Part shown: piece after piece, positions 38,401 to 40,952 of the stretch
Layout of the letters: every line of letters starts with the position of its first letter
Position numbering within the stretch: position 1 is the first letter of the stretch
Origin: Cladocopium goreaui
Lineage: Eukaryota; Sar; Dinophyceae; Suessiales; Symbiodiniaceae
Length of the DNA: 64,000 nt
NCBI GenBank assembly: GCA_947184155.2
Contig: CAMXCT020000458.1
Location: forward strand, 372,001-436,000
Reading direction: 5' to 3'
The notes under the pieces: generated by a model
What the model was told of the DNA's origin: nothing
Seen by the model: the letters and a program-made list of their open reading frames with translations, nothing else
Databases searched by the model: none
Translations under genes and position numbers: made by a program

Positions 38401-40860
38401 TGCCAGAAGATATGCCAGATAGAATGCCAGGAGATATGTCAGATAGAATGCCAGAAGATATGCCAGATAGAATGCCAGAAGATTTGCCAGATAGAATGCC
38501 AGAAGATATGCCAGAAGATATGCCAGATAGAATGCCAAATAGAATGTCAGAAGATATGTCAGATAGAATGCCAGAAGATGTGCCAGTAAGAACATGTATA
38601 AATGTCATGGTGGGGATCACACGAAGTAAAGTAATTTTTTTTGTAGATTTTATGTTGGGAAAACTGGTGGAAATTCATTCTTTTGTTTTTTTGTTTTTGT
38701 TGGGAAAACTGGTGGAAACTCATTCGCTTGTTTTTCGAGATTTTTTGTTGGGAAAAGTGGTGGAAATTCATTCTCTTGTTTTCTTTTGTAGATTTTTTGT
38801 TGGGAAAACTGGTGGAAATTCATTCTCTTGTTTTGTTTTCAGAGTTTTTGTTGGGAAAACTGGTGGACATTCCCAATTTTTGTGCGGAACATATGATTTC
38901 TTTGGAGAAATGCGAGAAGACATCCTGATTTTCGGATGACACCATCCATAAACGGATATGTCCTGTGGAGATTTTCTATCGCAGTGTTTGGTTTTCGGAT
39001 GTTTGGTCAACAATACGCGGTCGGTTTGTTGCGATCCAACAAGATGATGAAATCGATGGGTTTTGCGCCACTTCCGATTCCAGGATTTCCAGGGATGCAC
39101 ATGCACAAGGAGCTGTCGTCGATTTCCAACCATCTCTGTTGGGGTTTGCATGGGGCTTGTTATTAACCCTAATTTGTCACAAGATTTCTTCATATGACTG
39201 TCCGAGAGTCAGAGACGTCTATTCTGCCGGGAACCCAATGCTCAGGGTATCCTGGGACGTACCAAAGTTGTAGCAAAATTGGGAAGCCCTAAGCCCCAAT
39301 TCTGCTGCTTCGGAACCAACATTTTCTGGTTGAATCACACATTCTGCTGCTTGAGTCTCAACCTGCTTAATTATATACAGTACCCTTTTTTCGTAAAAAA
39401 CACATTTTCGTTAGACAAAATTTGATTTTCTTTGCAATTATCCACCATTGTTTCCCTACCGAACCCAATTTTTTCCATGGTAAAACCCAGCATTTCCATG
39501 GTAAAACCCAGCAATTTGTTCCTTTTACTTAAGCATGATCCCAGCTCCAGCCACGCCCAGGCAGACTATGGTCCGTTGGTCACTGCGGGCGACTTCCACT
39601 CGGTGGTGGGGGACCGCGAGAAGGCGGTGGGGACGTGGCTTGGCAGATCTGGTAGGGACGGTAGGGACTTTTGATCCTTGGATGAATGGGGGTTGACCCA
39701 TGAGATCATGATGATCATGATGGTTTTTCGCCATGAAATCCATGAAATCCGGAAGTTCGATCATGAAACATGATGGTTTTTTATAGTTTGACAAGCTGCT
39801 GGTTTCATTGGGTGCTTTGAGTCGACAGATCCTGTGAGTTGGATGGAGAGGCTCCGGTCGTTGGTGTATAGTGACTGGGTGGTGGTTTTGGACATGTTTG
39901 GACATGTTTGGAACATGTGTTGCATCTATAGCTGGGTTAGAATATAGGTTTGTGTGAAAATAGATACACCCGATTCCTACAGATTAATTAGCTGGTTGGT
40001 GGTCTGGAACATGGCTTTTATGACTTTCCCATCATATTGGGAATGTCATCATCCCAACTGACGGACTCATATTTTTCAGAGGGGTAGGTATACCACCAAC
40101 CAGGTGAGGTTCTTGACACATTTTTGCTTTTGAACTGAGTCAACCGCTTTGTCTTTGAACACAAATTCATTTCCTCACGCTGTTTGGGACCCTTTGCAGG
40201 AAAAAACATATTTACACTCATATATGTGGGATGAGAATTCTCAACCGTTAATATTTTGCACGTGGTTTTTCAACCACCAACCAGAAAATGAAGGCTTTTC
40301 AACTTTAACATGAAAAATATGAGTCACATGCCGTTTTTTTGAGTATAAACAATCCAACTATGGTCGACTATGGTACTAGCAGCCTATGGAATTCATGACG
40401 ATCGAAAAACCACTGCCGGGACCCGACTTCACCAAACTTCAGAACGGTTTGTGAGTAATGAGTACCCTCTGGTAAACTAACATAGCTATTGAAAATGGCC
40501 ATTTATAGTGGATTTTCCCATTAAAAATGGCGATTTTCCATAGCTATGTTAAATTACCAGAGGGTAATGGTTTTGGAACAAGACTTGTATTTCTGTACTG
40601 CCGTAATTTCAGAGGAAAATTTGGTATATTCATTTTTGTTAGGTGGTGATTTCCCTATCGATTGTGATTTCTTGTGGTGATTTCTGTGTGTTCAATTCCC
40701 ATTTTGGGTACCTGAAGCACACCCTTTACACCTCCAGATTTATCTGCACTCCCTGCGTTACGAGGTTTCGTGAATTTGTCTTCTTCCATGAAGAGTCCAT
40801 CTACCCGGAATTTGCCGTTTCTCAGCCAGACCGGGCCGACCATGGGCTGACCGATCTTAG
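457..40860 (+). CDS. PARP-family ADP-ribosyltransferase gene, exons split by a 30-kb intron
   Basis: Gene-level entry for nine exons: 457-517, 1019-1147, 1628-1679, 1811-1854, 32219-32335, 32683-32724, 33151-33200, 39561-39637 and 40765-40860. Every junction is phase-compatible when GT-AG or GC-AG introns are used. The C-terminal half is a PARP catalytic domain, which transfers ADP-ribose from NAD+ to targets. The H-Y-E triad can be placed: H in NEAYLLHG, Y in FGPGIYMAE and E in FREFVFF. The N-terminal exons are not recognised. The intron from 1855 to 32218 contains three other complete genes. Two truncated paralogues instead of one gene remain possible, but no PARP exons follow the 1.8-kb exon locally and none of the expected upstream ones precede 32.2 kb. 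The last exon ends in an open phase, so a further 3' exon is expected but was not found. Confidence 0.6.
1019..1147 (+). CDS. Exon of the PARP gene, N-terminal side
   Basis: The acceptor CCAG at 1015-1018 is followed by a frame encoding FSLWIEIVHSLTENQDL and ending ...HEARGTFLR, with a strong donor GTAAGC at 1148. It enters in phase 1 and leaves in phase 1, matching its neighbours. If the donor is not used, a TGA follows after two codons. It is good coding sequence with no family recognised. Confidence 0.6.
1437..1560. mobile_element. Degenerate MITE-like palindromic repeat (TACCCTCTGG family)
   Basis: The left arm TACCCTCTGG at 1437 continues ...TTTAACATAGCCATGGAAAATCCC. A decayed right arm, ATTTTCCATGGCTATGTTAG, lies at about 1530-1550. 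This is the only copy I found upstream of the 4.3-31.6-kb block, and it ties the 0-4 kb flank to the 40-64 kb flank. Confidence 0.6.
1628..1679 (+). CDS. Short exon of the PARP gene
   Basis: The acceptor TTGCAG ends at 1627. In the phase set by the previous exon it reads HWGRSEKVDMALWHPHG and leaves in phase 2 at a GC donor (GG|GCCAAT). A second open frame here (VTGDAPKKLIWHSG) does not fit the phases on either side. Confidence 0.45.
1811..1854 (+). CDS. PARP catalytic exon with the NAD-binding histidine
   Basis: The exon follows AACAG and reads QDRGNGSNEAYLLHG. NE-x-x-L-L-H-G is the start of the PARP signature, with H the first residue of the H-Y-E triad. It leaves in phase 1 at a GC donor (CATG|GCGACT). 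The only downstream sequence that continues the domain is the exon at 32219, which begins GC and completes the glycine codon. Confidence 0.6.
1855..2340. other. Start of the giant PARP intron, no gene seen
   Basis: AT-rich intron-like sequence with A/T runs and TATA-rich stretches. From about 2270 it contains a segment (TGTATATGCTAG then AAAGCCGCGCGTGTAG) that resembles 44570-44640, a dispersed repeat also followed there by a GGGGCAATA unit. Confidence 0.5.
2341..3795 (+). repeat. Tandem array, 18 copies of a 78-84-bp unit
   Basis: The core GGGGCAATAACGTTCATGTG recurs at about 2361, 2444, 2529, 2607, 2685, 2763, 2841, 2925, 3006, 3082, 3160, 3244, 3322, 3400, 3478, 3562, 3646 and 3729. The commonest spacing is 78 bp; 84-bp variants carry an extra CTACGG or CTTCTG. 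Two versions of the spacer (TTTGGGTGGTGGGG and TTTGGTTCGTTGTG) alternate in a pattern that repeats at longer range. No coding function is seen. Confidence 0.95.
3796..4280. other. Non-coding stretch before the 4.28-kb array
   Basis: No supported gene. It holds a short CA/TA microsatellite at about 4165-4232. The array that may mark the edge of the inserted block starts just after it. Confidence 0.5.
4281..4825 (+). repeat. Left edge array, GGTGCGATGG / GGTACGATGG units
   Basis: About 530 bp of short imperfect units (GGTGGGTGCGATGGGTGCG, GGTAGGTACGATGG). Long ORFs on both strands here are artefacts of the repeat. Similar motifs in the opposite orientation occur at 17.70-17.87 and 31.31-31.59 kb. 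Confidence 0.9.
4826..5568. other. Upstream region of gene 1
   Basis: No coding sequence is supported. It is AT-rich with TATATA at about 5273-5287. The gene 1 promoter and 5' UTR would lie here, but I see no motif I can name. Confidence 0.4.
5569..5644 (+). CDS. Gene 1 exon 1
   Basis: ATG opens MAAALAAALVCSEQF followed by DEDESQTCKR, with donor GTGAAA at 5645. It leaves in phase 1 and fits the next exon. The alanine-rich start could be mistaken for a signal peptide but is short and turns acidic at once. Confidence 0.5.
5569..17600 (+). CDS. Gene 1: large intron-rich gene of unknown function, possibly transposase-like
   Basis: Gene-level entry. The proposed start ATG is at 5569 and the last exon ends at a stop at 17600. 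Exons I support: 5569-5644, 5883-~6045, 6624-6711, ~6890-6969, 8047-~8200, ~11397-11640, 12268-12717, 13198-~13735, ~14218-14905, ~15254-15550, 15763-~16000, 16205-16424, 16673-16885, 17148-~17275 and 17403-17600. Features include RGTGRWKTWTAE, a SLEFDEASKRTRL segment, a HCKGVGCCKG cysteine cluster, an NFNIEVENNFARL segment and an acidic Asp run. From memory this resembles an uncharacterised repetitive dinoflagellate protein family. The acidic residues in FDE and EVENNFA could be those of a DDE-type nuclease, but that is a guess. Junctions between some middle exons are unresolved. Confidence 0.5.
5883..6045 (+). CDS. Gene 1 exon 2, basic segment
   Basis: The acceptor GACAG ends at 5882. The reading frame is KEAKRAVAMSVKNNAKADSK, then RSIRKGDAQPGKVRGTGRWK and TWTAETMI. 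The strongly basic character suits a nucleic-acid-binding N terminus. The donor is not clear, so the end is approximate. Confidence 0.55.
6624..6711 (+). CDS. Gene 1 exon
   Basis: Acceptor TTACCAG, then the frame VRAALSQVYLEKLKHYSAQI and QAAACLAL, ending at donor GTTTGG. A possible additional exon at about 6258-6440 is open in two frames and was not assigned. Confidence 0.5.
6890..6969 (+). CDS. Gene 1 exon with the SLEFDEASKR segment
   Basis: The frame reads ERPHIISMSLEFDEASKRTR then LRKNVLD, with donor GTAGAG at 6970. A hydrophobic strand followed by FDE is where a first catalytic Asp could sit in a DDE enzyme, but nothing here proves it. Confidence 0.5.
6970..8046. other. Gene 1 intron
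   Basis: No coding sequence is supported. It includes a short GT run near 7030 and AT-rich stretches. Confidence 0.5.
8047..8200 (+). CDS. Gene 1 exon
   Basis: Acceptor CCTCAG, then VQRLELFMQKEAGDTDLLTF and GCMLCLRGANLGLVTSL. The frame stays open to a TAG at about 8202; the true donor upstream of it was not fixed. Confidence 0.45.
8640..10260. repeat. Long CATA/CACA/CTAC/GATA microsatellite field in a gene 1 intron
   Basis: About 1.6 kb of tetranucleotide and dinucleotide repeats: CATACA 8640-9550, CTAC 9450-9550, GATA about 9580-9665 and CATACATA 9670-10250. Two near-identical segments with (CAATCAATG)n at about 9795-9900 and 9945-10035 show local duplication. All long ORFs here are repeat translations. 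Confidence 0.95.
10260..11396 (+). other. Gene 1 region, possible unassigned exons
   Basis: Short open stretches near 10745-10830 and 11020-11120 might be exons, but frames and splice sites are ambiguous, so I do not model them. Confidence 0.3.
11397..11640 (+). CDS. Gene 1 exon with cysteine/histidine cluster
   Basis: The frame reads SSLPRPDPAVLKRNRDFVKL, ICKATSADDRKGYMHLGEEL and then HIYHHCKGVGCCKG. The H-H-C...CC cluster suggests a metal-binding element. The donor is uncertain; a stop lies at 11655. Confidence 0.55.
12268..12717 (+). CDS. Gene 1 exon, 150 codons
   Basis: Acceptor TTGCAG at 12262-12267 and donor GTGGGC at 12718 bound an open frame beginning CALGYHSVLMHGMARLHGMK and ending ADSSSLVELAEG. 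One of the best-defined exons of the gene. No named domain recognised. Confidence 0.7.
13198..13735 (+). CDS. Gene 1 exon with the NNFAR segment
   Basis: After AATTTAG the frame starts QRSWFSGKVCSSWPGMPGAV and runs about 179 codons through LPWLLAKCLNKDADSRELAT, NIEVENNFARLRNL and LSHNLASKHLLSEAKL. I recall similar NNFAR...SHNLASKH segments from repetitive dinoflagellate hypothetical proteins. The glutamate in EVENNFAR is a candidate third acidic residue of a nuclease; this is speculative. The donor near 13735 is approximate. Confidence 0.65.
14218..14905 (+). CDS. Gene 1 exon, 230 codons
   Basis: One open frame includes NPDESPDECQKRIRAECKRD, the basic SRAKRLNRFQASSDAISAH, FGIGDLEYSLRVKDVQDLDE and DLPHLLLVAFDVRDQQQ. 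Codon composition is clearly coding. Both ends are approximate. Confidence 0.65.
15254..15550 (+). CDS. Gene 1 exon rich in tryptophan
   Basis: The frame reads IDDARQLNPECFLMSWSQF, then PYTADWWRWTASCVHPAG and MWKWTHIGYTANQLEYSWLK, ending at a strong donor GTATGT at 15551. A GTT microsatellite follows in the intron. Confidence 0.65.
15763..16000 (+). CDS. Gene 1 exon
   Basis: Acceptor CTCCCAG, then ADDDQWLCIGTQVIDQLSSE, EEDQAKSAITDFLSSLSK and a basic tail with TTAKRIKNMQKGT. The 3' limit is uncertain. Confidence 0.55.
16205..16424 (+). CDS. Gene 1 exon with Asp run
   Basis: The frame reads SGQKRARKRKAAEAALDGVD, an Asp-rich stretch from a GATGAT microsatellite at 16299-16321, then ILATRQFHEYDPGFSLAFKQ, ending at donor GTAAAC. 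The basic KRARKRK cluster could be a nuclear localisation signal. Confidence 0.7.
16673..16885 (+). CDS. Gene 1 exon
   Basis: After TTTGAG the frame reads EHGEAIVQCHPASSSASAAK, then ADHPPEPSADASDSKRG and DAEGYVRIDSRAAELGK, with donor GTGAAA at 16886. The downstream exon needs a different phase, so a short exon between them may be missing. Confidence 0.6.
17148..17275 (+). CDS. Gene 1 exon
   Basis: Acceptor GCTACAG, then RMTEFKQDTSGHTVSFNCRL and HASCRKLILMKRLPDNFQD. Cysteine and histidine spacing hints at a small zinc-binding region. Confidence 0.55.
17403..17600 (+). CDS. Gene 1 terminal exon
   Basis: Acceptor TTTCCAG, then ASAMRWMAAGIQFKQRGDSS, KHMALSLPQTMVSKK and a stop at 17598-17600. 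A second frame is open here, so the assignment is tentative. Confidence 0.45.
   Translation, partial: ASAMRWMAAGIQFKQRGDSSKHMALSLPQTMVSKKIRLSVRVYSATPKSSNYFFLISQRQLSLQV
17700..17870 (-). repeat. Central array, TTGTACCCATGTACC units
   Basis: Units of about 21 bp (TTGTACCCATGTACCGGTTGG and variants) run into CACCGTACC units. They are the reverse-complement style of the left edge array and resemble the right edge array. Confidence 0.8.
17868..17965. repeat. 98-bp near-perfect palindrome at the midpoint of the inserted block
   Basis: The left arm begins CCAGTTTTCAAAA and the right arm ends TTTTGAAAACTGG. The centre is TTTCTATAGAAA at 17921/17922, and both arms contain CATAGC and A/T runs. It lies between the 3' end of gene 1 and the 5' end of gene 2 and is flanked by arrays of opposite orientation, as expected of a head-to-head junction of two element ends. 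Confidence 0.9.
17966..18080 (+). repeat. Central array, GGTGCGATGGTAC units
   Basis: Units such as GGTGCGATGGTACGG and GGTGCAATGGTAC mirror the array left of the palindrome and match the orientation of the left edge array. Confidence 0.8.
18195..18423 (+). CDS. Gene 2 exon 1 with CKFC motif
   Basis: ATG opens MASLSGMKSQKSGD. The frame contains CDPPSDCEIDMKVYRARKCK then FCLQWSTSRCPWPVDD, with several cysteines that could bind metal. It ends at a perfect donor GTAAGT at 18424 in phase 1. Confidence 0.65.
18195..25097 (+). CDS. Gene 2: intron-rich gene of unknown function
   Basis: Gene-level entry from ATG 18195 to the stop at 25097. Exons: 18195-18423, 18965-~20232 (with a possible small intron near 19542-19628), 20392-20790, 20875-~21099, ~21268-21481, 21606-21796, 21894-~22145, 22336-~22640, 22797-~23055, ~23967-24197, ~24325-24371 and ~24840-25097. 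The protein starts with a short cysteine region (CKFC), then a basic/acidic low-complexity linker, then several helical exons rich in Leu, Ala, Lys and Glu. No named domain recognised. The phase between exon 1 and the 18965 exon does not match, so a small exon is probably missed in the first intron, which carries two hairpin repeats. It sits in the same block and on the same strand as the methyltransferase gene, about 680 bp upstream of it. Confidence 0.6.
18471..18616. mobile_element. Hairpin repeat in gene 2 intron 1 (MITE-like)
   Basis: Arm TTTCCCTTGAATGGGGGTTT (18471 on) pairs with AACCCCCATTCAAAGGAAA (to 18616), with an inner hairpin TGACCCTGG / CCAAGGTCA around 18535-18565. The arms are imperfect inverted repeats of about 45 bp. 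Confidence 0.75.
18646..18757. mobile_element. Second hairpin repeat in gene 2 intron 1
   Basis: Arm TCCTTTGAGGTCCTCGGGGT pairs with ACCCCGAGGACCCCTTTCAA, about 36 bp each. A related half element (TTTCCTTTGAAAGGGGTTC) occurs at about 23329-23350. Confidence 0.75.
18965..20232 (+). CDS. Gene 2 main exon(s), 420 codons
   Basis: After TTTCAAAG a long frame starts KMKPEVWQQGGFEAEYGSEA. Segments include IADPNCKFRLETVGG, VELTVYEKDFGKAEPEQI and GYYPRISKEENTVRRSALL. An acidic run around 19690-19730 and a Ser/Ala/Lys linker (about 19760-19900) precede helical EFDTKLQEYKEVKPPLDDAG. The hydrophobic, less typical residues at 19557-19628 may be a small intron read through; a GA-AG intron 19542-19628 would keep frame. 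Confidence 0.75.
20392..20790 (+). CDS. Gene 2 exon
   Basis: Acceptor AATCAAG, then MAVPPGINGAPVATTTTLLD, GLKIMVLEDIKHSRWCALAT and SSKLKMKDRVSTSKKQDKN, ending at donor GTATAT at 20791. Confidence 0.75.
20875..21099 (+). CDS. Gene 2 exon, helical
   Basis: After ACTAG the frame reads EPLYNVGNKKELSALDALLE, EVIKSDAASSTMKHDAQTFF and VRAAIGVLDELMRNKQL. The donor is GTTAGT near 21100. Confidence 0.75.
21268..21481 (+). CDS. Gene 2 exon, helical
   Basis: The frame reads ESPLHLTAAVQSCGNFGVKL, MADVREKHLGEQEELNKAMK and EYQDITSENFETLHL. Both splice sites are approximate. Confidence 0.7.
21606..21796 (+). CDS. Gene 2 exon
   Basis: Acceptor CATTAG, then GVIFSEFCELRSLAMHTGAS, TTIIKDKFMSKSMGREALSA and FMMLHSCVHQA, with a strong donor GTAAAG at 21797. 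Confidence 0.8.
21894..22145 (+). CDS. Gene 2 exon
   Basis: Acceptor TGCCAG, then VLPWMEASATSIRSTKVFSS, KQLASLDQYQVLNSFLKTAS and AVAKLDGAMKKLKDR. The frame remains open to about 22215, so the end is approximate. Confidence 0.7.
22336..22640 (+). CDS. Gene 2 exon
   Basis: Acceptor TTGGCAG, then DTLSSIVSLEKVKWNNFVDI, GVEDAKGKVLAALEKLIEHG and AEQLKLHAAALPDSDPLRAQ. Strongly helical, coiled-coil-like. Confidence 0.75.
22797..23055 (+). CDS. Gene 2 exon
   Basis: Acceptor TGTCAG, then ETCHQNVDGGNFQKAYAEVP, LLAIATIIKSMQKVMESSGQ and EIVSQIESQLERWGKTQDT. It ends at GTAGTT, or at the in-frame TAG three bases on if that donor is unused. Confidence 0.7.
23210..23860. repeat. CTAT/CTTT/CTGC tetranucleotide field in a gene 2 intron
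   Basis: Interrupted CTAT, TTTC, CTGC and GATA repeats, with a TCTAGAGTCTAGAG motif at about 23782-23800. Confidence 0.9.
23967..24197 (+). CDS. Gene 2 exon
   Basis: After GCTCAAG the frame reads LKASQESILAECVATFDAMK, SPPIDAFPDLKALDSKSMAN and CFESADAAWWKNN, with donor GTCACT near 24198. Confidence 0.65.
24325..24371 (+). CDS. Short gene 2 exon
   Basis: After GCCAAG the frame reads EIAKQLDLKQYIPILD. It stays open to a TAG at about 24388, so it is either an internal exon or an alternative end. Confidence 0.4.
24840..25097 (+). CDS. Gene 2 terminal exon
   Basis: The frame reads DRFRFLSKARVTYNKACSIL, AIIALIRLMSSKRFEKAIKS and ALQALALLHAPPQKPTK before a TAG. The acceptor is not fixed; a candidate is TTCCAAG near 24864. 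Confidence 0.7.
   Translation, partial: DRFRFLSKARVTYNKACSILAIIALIRLMSSKRFEKAIKSNEAVPAIIIENINVTMTSCKEHNLTVPGALQALALLHAPPQKPTK
25098..25780. other. Intergenic region between genes 2 and 3
   Basis: About 680 bp without supported coding sequence. It contains TCTAGACTCTAGACTCG at about 25187-25203, one of several TCTAGA-rich tracts in this block. The gene 3 promoter should be here; no motif recognised. Confidence 0.5.
25781..25992 (+). CDS. Gene 3 exon 1, basic leader
   Basis: ATG opens MAPKQNAKPGAAPKAPCPRG, then ARAKAEGPANPARTERVKK and ELSADEKEKYKNQWSKFLG, with donor GTGACT at 25993. The Pro/Ala/Lys-rich start resembles a DNA- or RNA-binding tail. The phase to the next exon is not resolved. 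Confidence 0.7.
25781..30998 (+). CDS. Gene 3: C5 cytosine-specific DNA methyltransferase
   Basis: Gene-level entry from ATG 25781 to TGA 30998. Exons: 25781-25992, ~26181-26318, ~26390-27174, 27324-~27510, 27592-~27800, ~27931-28060, ~28290-28600, ~28790-29030, 30655-30748, 30860-30998, with further small ones probably missed in 29.0-30.6 kb. Conserved C5-MTase blocks occur in order: motif I CGDFFSGAGTF, a motif IV counterpart AGFSCKSFSKLH (SCK in place of PCQ, Cys retained), motif VI FILENLDLQ, motif VIII VDYGTPQRRRRLFFVG, motif IX LHLQAIQFPE, motif X LINLAGNAYTATVM. The enzyme would transfer a methyl group from S-adenosylmethionine to cytosine C5 in DNA. The N terminus is a basic leader plus an acidic domain with an internal repeat, not a known targeting domain. 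It lies in the putative element, not next to any reverse transcriptase. Confidence 0.8.
26390..27174 (+). CDS. Gene 3 large exon, acidic domain with internal repeat
   Basis: About 260 codons. Two related segments follow each other: RIKSIKEHPTFLAFMTEHE ... FAVWQEWLKKHEE, and RRIGEIKKHPLFDQFIRET ... FESWLQAQE. The shared pattern is RI-x2-IK-x-HP-x-F-x2-F then F-x-x-W. The donor is GTAGTT at 27175. An upstream Ser/Thr-rich exon at about 26181-26318 precedes it. Confidence 0.75.
27324..27510 (+). CDS. Gene 3 exon with methyltransferase motif I
   Basis: Acceptor CTTGCAG, then IMMGRISKQLQHVHDRLRSL and DELTCGDFFSGAGTFAKVV. The FSGAGT glycine loop binds S-adenosylmethionine in C5 methyltransferases. 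Confidence 0.8.
27592..27800 (+). CDS. Gene 3 exon, motif II-III region
   Basis: Acceptor TCAGCAG, then VQLQHDFATLIAESGSSEIP, FMCEKEHFKQQFLLTMFDGP and DTCLFTDATT. CEKE and LFTDA occupy the places of the acidic residues that contact the cofactor. Confidence 0.7.
27931..28060 (+). CDS. Gene 3 exon with the catalytic cysteine
   Basis: After GCCCAG the frame reads VMPQGPADGLLKLLLFNAGF then SCKSFSKLHKDYKNLLQAI. The cysteine in SCKS aligns with the nucleophile of the PCQ motif; the proline and glutamine are changed, as I recall from other dinoflagellate members. Confidence 0.75.
28290..28600 (+). CDS. Gene 3 exon with motifs VI and VIII
   Basis: The frame reads VTCFILENLDLQDDEEDGRG, ENIIKLLEGAGSAGFWVRAF and VDYGTPQRRRRLFFVGLNKA. 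ENL stands for ENV and QRRRR for the QxRxR of motif VIII. Confidence 0.8.
28790..29030 (+). CDS. Gene 3 exon, charged
   Basis: The frame reads LPASHPAVLTELERKQDSNH, then the Lys/Glu/Asp-rich GRGKEKDKDNADVEKDSVM and STHMELAEKRISADEAETW. It would fall in the variable region between motifs VIII and IX. Ends approximate. Confidence 0.55.
29225..29640 (+). repeat. Three tandem copies of a 140-bp GC-rich unit in a gene 3 intron
   Basis: The block AAAACG(C/T)TAC recurs at 29231, 29371 and 29511 (exact 140-bp period), each followed by GCCAGACCGAAACAGCATGC and a CCGCGGCCAGCAGCC segment. Copies differ by only a few bases. The GC-rich unit stands out from the AT-rich intron. No RNA gene was recognised in it. 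Confidence 0.95.
30655..30748 (+). CDS. Gene 3 exon with motif IX and first half of motif X
   Basis: Acceptor TTGATCAG, then SEMLHLQAIQFPEAKLRNFS and SPKLINLAGNA. The exon ends inside the alanine codon at donor GTAGCC (30749). Confidence 0.75.
30860..30998 (+). CDS. Gene 3 terminal exon, end of motif X and acidic/basic tail
   Basis: After TATCCAAG the first base completes the split alanine codon and the frame reads YTATVMLALVLSTLMHLESP, TPSEQEDEDDVGMLV and QAVAKRQRLL, then TGA. The phase fit to the GNA exon is exact. Confidence 0.75.
31004..31125 (+). repeat. Two-copy direct repeat just after gene 3
   Basis: Two copies of about 60 bp starting GAATTTATGC, both containing CCATTTTGGAC and GGCCTTCTAGAGGCTTT, lie directly after the gene 3 stop, so probably in its 3' UTR. 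The CTTCTAGAGG core is itself near-palindromic. Confidence 0.8.
31310..31587 (-). repeat. Right edge array, CACCGCACC / CGTACCCC units
   Basis: Units such as TTGCACC, CACCGCACCTCTTGTTCGTA and CCATCGTACCCACTCC; a 51-bp unit is repeated almost exactly at about 31450-31550. Read on the - strand it gives GGGTACGATGG, close to the left edge array's GGGACGATGGGTAC. Confidence 0.8.
31590..32218 (+). other. End of the giant PARP intron
   Basis: No confident exon. Frames open at 31770-32010 lack a matching splice pattern and show no PARP motif. Confidence 0.4.
32219..32335 (+). CDS. PARP catalytic exon with the tyrosine of the triad
   Basis: Acceptor GCGAG, then GC completes the glycine split at 1854. 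The frame reads SNPTSAMSILGTSF, MELAGRNAGSM and FGPGIYMAESSL. FGPGIY carries the second triad residue. It ends at a GC donor (CTGG|GCGCT). Confidence 0.85.
32683..32724 (+). CDS. PARP exon, ADEYARDD
   Basis: After TAAAG the frame completes alanine and reads DEYARDDTSGSYAG, the conserved segment after AESS in PARPs. It ends in phase 1 at a GC donor (GCAG|GCGGAA). Confidence 0.85.
33151..33200 (+). CDS. PARP exon, beta-sheet core
   Basis: After GGCCAG the frame reads LFAVLFCRTLVGRALQ, matching the MxLCRVxxG strand of PARP catalytic domains. It ends at donor GTAACG in phase 0. Confidence 0.85.
33294..37830 (+). repeat. Minisatellite, 51-56-bp unit, about 85 copies
   Basis: Each unit contains TTGTTGGGAAAACTGGTGG, AAATTCATTCTCTTG, a T run and usually GTAGA. 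It lies in one PARP intron (33201-39560). Units are mostly a multiple of three, which produces long ORFs on both strands (LLGKLVEIHSLVFF and MNFHQFSQQK types) that I do not regard as genes. Every unit ends in a polypyrimidine tract plus TAG or CAG, a splice-acceptor look-alike. A few more copies follow at 38637-38870. Confidence 0.97.
34750..37650 (+). repeat. 1.6-kb higher-order duplication inside the minisatellite
   Basis: The order of unit variants at about 34.75-36.05 kb recurs at 36.35-37.65 kb with an offset of 1,601 bp, falling to 1,599 bp after a 2-bp difference near 35,740. Rare variants such as TTTTTAAGATT, CTGGCGG and GGGACACCTGG appear in the same order in both. Confidence 0.85.
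37949..38240 (+). repeat. 40-bp tandem repeat, about 7 copies
   Basis: GGACCTCAACCACGACCATC followed by CACGCCCAGTGTTCCCTGCC, exact 40-bp period. Because 40 is not a multiple of three, all three frames are cycled through. It interrupts the 51-bp minisatellite. Confidence 0.97.
38250..38592 (+). repeat. ATGCCAGA-type short tandem repeat
   Basis: About 340 bp of ATGCCAGAAGAT / ATGCCAGATAGA alternating 12-bp units with occasional ATGTCAGA variants. ORFs through it are artefacts. Confidence 0.95.
38637..38870 (+). repeat. Residual copies of the 51-bp minisatellite
   Basis: Five units of the same TTGTTGGGAAAACTGGTGGA repeat resume after the two satellites, showing that those two were inserted into, or grew within, the minisatellite. 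Confidence 0.9.
39561..39637 (+). CDS. PARP exon, GDREKAVG
   Basis: After CGCCCAG the frame reads ADYGPLVTAGDFHSVVGDRE then KAVGT, the loop before the last PARP strand. It enters in phase 0 and ends in phase 2 at a GC donor (ACGTG|GCTTGG). Confidence 0.85.
39992..40107. mobile_element. MITE-like repeat, second family (CTGGTTGGTGG ends)
   Basis: Begins AGCTGGTTGGTGGTCTGGAA and ends ACCACCAACCAGG. The interior ATCATCCCAACTGA...GAGGGGT is shared with a copy at about 44287-44400. Confidence 0.6.
40463..40566. mobile_element. MITE-like palindromic repeat, TACCCTCTGG family, full 104-bp copy
   Basis: Ends TACCCTCTGGTAAACTAACA and ...TAAATTACCAGAGGGTA. The interior AATGGCCATTTATAGTGG / CCCATTAAAAATGGCG folds back on itself. 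No coding capacity. Confidence 0.9.
40765..40860 (+). CDS. PARP exon with the triad glutamate
   Basis: After TACGAG the frame reads FREFVFFHEESIYPEFAV then SQPDRADHGLTDL. The Glu of REFV aligns with the third H-Y-E residue. The donor GTGATC at 40861 leaves it in phase 2, so translation should continue in an unidentified exon. Confidence 0.8.
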
Positions 40861-40952
40861 GTGATCTTTGGGGAAGTTGTAGAGACCTTAGAGTAGAGAC
40901 CTAGTTTTGAGATGGTCAGAAACTTCTGTATTCTGAGGACAGAATACATCAA

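Noticed and set aside
38250-38592. CRISPR-like or coding repeat
   Set aside because: 12-bp units without spacers; a simple satellite.
37851-38939. 362-codon ORF
   Set aside because: It runs through a CTC microsatellite, the 40-bp repeat, the 12-bp repeat and the minisatellite; no unique protein-like sequence.
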